This document shows, piece by piece, positions 6,351 through 7,969 of a DNA stretch of 7,969 nucleotides (position 1 is its first letter; every line of letters begins with the position of its first letter). Origin of the DNA: Desulfonatronospira sp. (lineage in GTDB: Bacteria; Desulfobacterota; Desulfovibrionia; Desulfovibrionales; Desulfonatronovibrionaceae); the NCBI GenBank assembly GCA_003563255.1, contig PWSL01000134.1:1-7969 (forward strand), given 5' to 3'. The notes under the pieces were generated by a model. That model saw only the letters and a list, made by a program, of their open reading frames with translations, ran no database searches and was not told the origin of the DNA. The translations under genes and the position numbers were made by a program.

Positions 6351-7136
6351 TTAGAGGCCTTTCGAGGCCCGGTGCTGCAGATACAGAGTTATCTCACTTT
6401 CAAGCGACCGCAGGCTTTCGCTATGCGGCAGCATTTCAAAAATGGTATTGATATAGCCTTTCTCAAGGACCTGCAGACAGGAGTAGGGGTAGTTCAAGTC
6501 ATATACCCAGGAGATCAACAGCAGCAGGAAGTCATTTTTATAACGCATGCTGTAATAGTCGGCCAGTTGCCCTGACTTTACCTGATCAAGGATTGCCGGG
6601 GTTATGTCGCTCCCCTCTTCAAGGTCCAGGGTTACAGTGTTGCTGTTCCGGGAATCCCGGGTGATGTGAAAGAGAATAATAGGGAAAATATCAAGCTTGT
6701 CAGCATCCCGCACGGCCCCGGCTACCTTCAGGCACCAGCCTGTGAACCCTGAAGGAAGAAATCTCCTGTTATGAAAAAGAACTGCTTTTAGAATGCACTT
6801 CTTGTCAGGCAAGGGTAATTCCCGCAGGACATTTTCCCGGTGCAGTATTCTGGTGCTCAAAAGTGCGTGGTTGACAGACAGCCTGTCGTTGAAGGTCTGG
6901 TATTGCCTGTATTGTTCAAAACGGCCCAGGTCATGAAACAGGCCGGCCAGGGTGCTCAGGGTACTCGATCTGGAGTCAAAGCCCTGGTAAAGTGCCAGGT
7001 TCCGGGCGATTTCCATGACCCGGAGACAGTGCTCTTGTTTCAATCTGAAATTTGCATCTTCATCAGGCGCAAAGTCCACAAACTTTTGCACATACTCGTT
7101 AAAGTAGTTCTGGTAATATTTTAGGCGCTTATTCAT
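6351..7136 (-). CDS. HD-domain metal-dependent phosphohydrolase, substrate unknown
   Basis: This is a 261-residue protein of the HD superfamily, whose members hydrolyse phosphate esters or nucleotides using one or two metal ions. The motif residues are visible in order: His36 (EHCLRVMEIA), His68-Asp69 (LAGLFHDLGRFEQY), His90 (VNHALLS), His122 (VLFHNRRF) and Asp144 (RDADKLDIF). The metal-binding set H...HD...D is therefore intact, with two additional histidines typical of HD domains that can bind a second metal. The first 30 residues and the C-terminal third (from about 160) show no second domain that I recognise, no signal peptide and no clear membrane helix; FLLLLISWVYDL (203-214) is hydrophobic but probably buried. 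There is no PAS, GAF or response-regulator part and no GYP motif, so a cyclic-di-GMP role is unlikely. An in-frame TGA lies four codons before the ATG at 7136, so this is the first possible ATG; the ribosome binding site is weak (CCGGG). An 18-bp inverted repeat lies directly upstream. Confidence 0.88.
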   Translation of the reverse strand: MNKRLKYYQNYFNEYVQKFVDFAPDEDANFRLKQEHCLRVMEIARNLALYQGFDSRSSTLSTLAGLFHDLGRFEQYRQYQTFNDRLSVNHALLSTRILHRENVLRELPLPDKKCILKAVLFHNRRFLPSGFTGWCLKVAGAVRDADKLDIFPIILFHITRDSRNSNTVTLDLEEGSDITPAILDQVKSGQLADYYSMRYKNDFLLLLISWVYDLNYPYSCLQVLEKGYINTIFEMLPHSESLRSLESEITLYLQHRASKGL

Positions 7137-7149
7137 GAAACCCGGTCAT

Positions 7150-7190
7150 GTATCTGTTTAGCGCTTTTAAGGAAAGCGCTAAACAGATAC
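7150..7190. promoter_or_regulatory. 18-bp perfect inverted repeat just upstream of the HD-domain gene
   Basis: GTATCTGTTTAGCGCTTT (7150-7167) and its exact reverse complement (7173-7190) are separated by five bases, TAAGG. The palindrome ends 13 bases before the ATG of the minus-strand HD-domain gene. In the transcript it would be an 18-pair hairpin immediately 5' of the ribosome binding region; in DNA it could be a large operator. No T-run follows it on either strand, so a classical terminator is unlikely, and there is no gene upstream for it to terminate. I see no partial copy elsewhere in the window. Confidence 0.7.
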
Positions 7191-7313
7191 CAAAAACTCT
7201 TTTCTTTATAGGGTTGCAGGCACAGCCCGCGTCAGTCCCTTACTTGATGAAACTGCAGTATGTCAGATATTAACTGATAGTGGTAAATATAAAGCATCTA
7301 ACCCTTTGATTTT

Positions 7314-7345
7314 ACTGACTACTGCCTGCTGGCCACTGACTACTG
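7314..7345. repeat. 11-bp direct repeat ACTGACTACTG, 21-bp period
   Basis: ACTGACTACTG occurs at 7314-7324 and 7335-7345, separated by CCTGCTGGCC, and is followed by TGACTGG, a further partial unit. This looks like the degenerate simple repeats common in some bacterial intergenic regions. No function can be assigned. Confidence 0.6.
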
Positions 7346-7438
7346 TGACTGGAAATAACACTATTTACAGTCGTAATCTTGCTTGTTGATGTATGCGAAA
7401 AAATATACATGATAGAGAAGCAAAGGACAAGCTTTCGG

Positions 7439-7573
7439 GTAACCATTCAGGGGTGGGACTCGATGGTGATTGCCGGCACCAGGCCTGGGGACTGTCCAAC
7501 GCTGAGTACTAAAGCGGACTCTGCCCGCAACCCATGATAATGCAGTGCTCTTATCTCTATTGGGACTGTCCCC
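7439..7573 (+). repeat. Third copy of the CCATTCAGGG element, with two GGGACTGTCC cores
   Basis: It starts GTAACCATTCAGGGG (7439-7453) and shares CAGGCCTGGGGACTGTCC (7480-7497) with the copy at 6109. The bases CGATGGTGATTGCCGGCA (7461-7478) match, in reverse complement, TCGGCAATCGCCACCGA (5049-5065) of the first copy, so that sub-segment is inverted between copies. A second GGGACTGTCCCC lies at 7562-7573. The right boundary is uncertain; I set it at that second core. No multi-junction fold like the one at 5090-5198 is visible. Confidence 0.5.
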
Positions 7574-7670
7574 GCGATATCATTTATTGGTTACTGAAAT
7601 CTCTCATTCGCAAAACTGGTTGCCTTTGACCTGGTTAATTCTTATTCTAGATTGCTATCAAAATGATTTT

Positions 7671-7782
7671 AATCAGCGTAAAATCAGCAATATCAGCGGC
7701 TAAAATCTTTCTTCTTCATGCAGCTGATAGCATCAAAGGCAAAGAATTTTGGCCACTGATTGCGCAGATCTCCGCAGATAAG
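7671..7782. repeat. Imperfect inverted repeat (ATCAGCG / CGCAGAT type)
   Basis: The left arm (7671-7706, AATCAGCGTAAAATCAGC and onward) is an imperfect reverse complement of the right arm (about 7746-7782, ATTTTGGCCACTGATTGCGC and onward). An additional inner pair is GATTGCTATCA (7650-7660) with TGATAGCATC (about 7725-7734). Arms of this style are common decayed intergenic repeats. The interior is about 40 bases and encodes nothing. Confidence 0.5.
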
Positions 7783-7844
7783 AAGAGCATTGTTCAAGGG
7801 TTGTTAACGATAAACATAAAGATCACCTTGATTGCAAACTGTAA

Positions 7845-7969
7845 TTAACACTACAGCGAAACTTATTAAATACAGTATGGTATCTCAATTGGGGACAGGC
7901 ACTTTTGCCGATGGAAAACTGTCAACTGCTCAAAAATCCCGGCGGCAAAAGAGCCAGTCCCCGGAGGTC
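7845..7969. mobile_element. Second copy of the MITE-like element (right end beyond window)
   Basis: It aligns without gaps to 1815-1939 and differs at eight of 125 positions (about 94% identity). The left terminal repeat (7845-7866, TTAACACTACAGCGAAAC and onward) and both inner arms are present, with GGGGACAGGCACTTTTGCCG identical. By comparison with the complete copy about 26 more bases, including the right terminal repeat, should lie past the window edge. Upstream of TTAA it reads CTGTAA, unlike the flank of the first copy, which supports independent insertion. Confidence 0.8.

Larger units (their letters stand above)
7191..7844. other. Gene-free stretch made of short repeats
   Basis: I see no coding sequence with a believable ribosome binding site. 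The stretch holds the 11-bp direct repeat (7314-7345), a small AT-rich hairpin ATGTAT/ATACAT (7389-7410, ten-base loop), the third CCATTCAGGG copy (7439-7573) and a decayed inverted repeat (7671-7782). The 61-codon open frame at 7663-7848 overlaps that inverted repeat and looks fortuitous. The promoter of the minus-strand HD-domain gene should lie just right of 7190, but I could not identify it with confidence. Confidence 0.6.

Noticed and set aside
5029..7573. A CRISPR array formed by the three CCATTCAGGG copies.
   Set aside because: The copies are about 1.1-1.3 kb apart, differ in length and are separated by genes, so there is no repeat-spacer periodicity.
7663..7848. A 61-codon open frame on the plus strand.
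   Set aside because: It lies over an imperfect inverted repeat, has no ribosome binding site, resembles no family, and its end runs into the MITE.

Overview
The window looks like a chromosomal segment of a moderately GC-rich bacterium. It carries four recognisable housekeeping or accessory genes separated by repeat-rich intergenic spacers. The HypF protein implies a [NiFe]-hydrogenase maturation pathway. Spacers full of short inverted-repeat elements built around GGGGAC...GTCCCC remind me of anaerobic sulfate-reducing Desulfobacterota (former Deltaproteobacteria). That taxonomic guess rests on general impression and was not tested.

Layout. Positions 1-1778 (minus) hold the N-terminal 592 residues of HypF; the C-terminus lies beyond the left edge. 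The divergent spacer to uvrA carries a 151-bp MITE-like element (1815-1965) with perfect 22-bp terminal inverted repeats. UvrA (2045-4795, plus) is complete. Converging on it is a 56-residue two-helix membrane protein on the minus strand (4820-4990) that is short enough to be missed by usual length cut-offs. Next is a remarkable palindromic block (about 5030-5201) that folds on paper into two stacked four-way junctions. It is preceded by the motif GTAACCATTCAGGG and looks like a structured RNA, possibly of the HEARO/OMEGA type, with no nuclease gene beside it. Downstream are 5-formyltetrahydrofolate cyclo-ligase (5389-5988, plus), a minus-strand terminator candidate, a second shorter copy of the CCATTCAGGG element (6109-6236), and an HD-domain phosphohydrolase on the minus strand (6351-7136). 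An 18-bp perfect inverted repeat sits directly upstream of the HD gene. From 7191 to the right edge no gene is visible. That stretch holds short direct repeats, a third CCATTCAGGG copy, a decayed imperfect inverted repeat, and a second MITE copy (7845-7969) cut by the window edge.

The genes do not form an obvious pathway: hydrogenase maturation, nucleotide excision repair, folate metabolism and a generic HD hydrolase. Each appears to be its own transcription unit. The most unusual content is in the spacers: a two-copy MITE, a three-copy family sharing CCATTCAGGG, the double four-way-junction fold, and the long palindrome before the HD gene.
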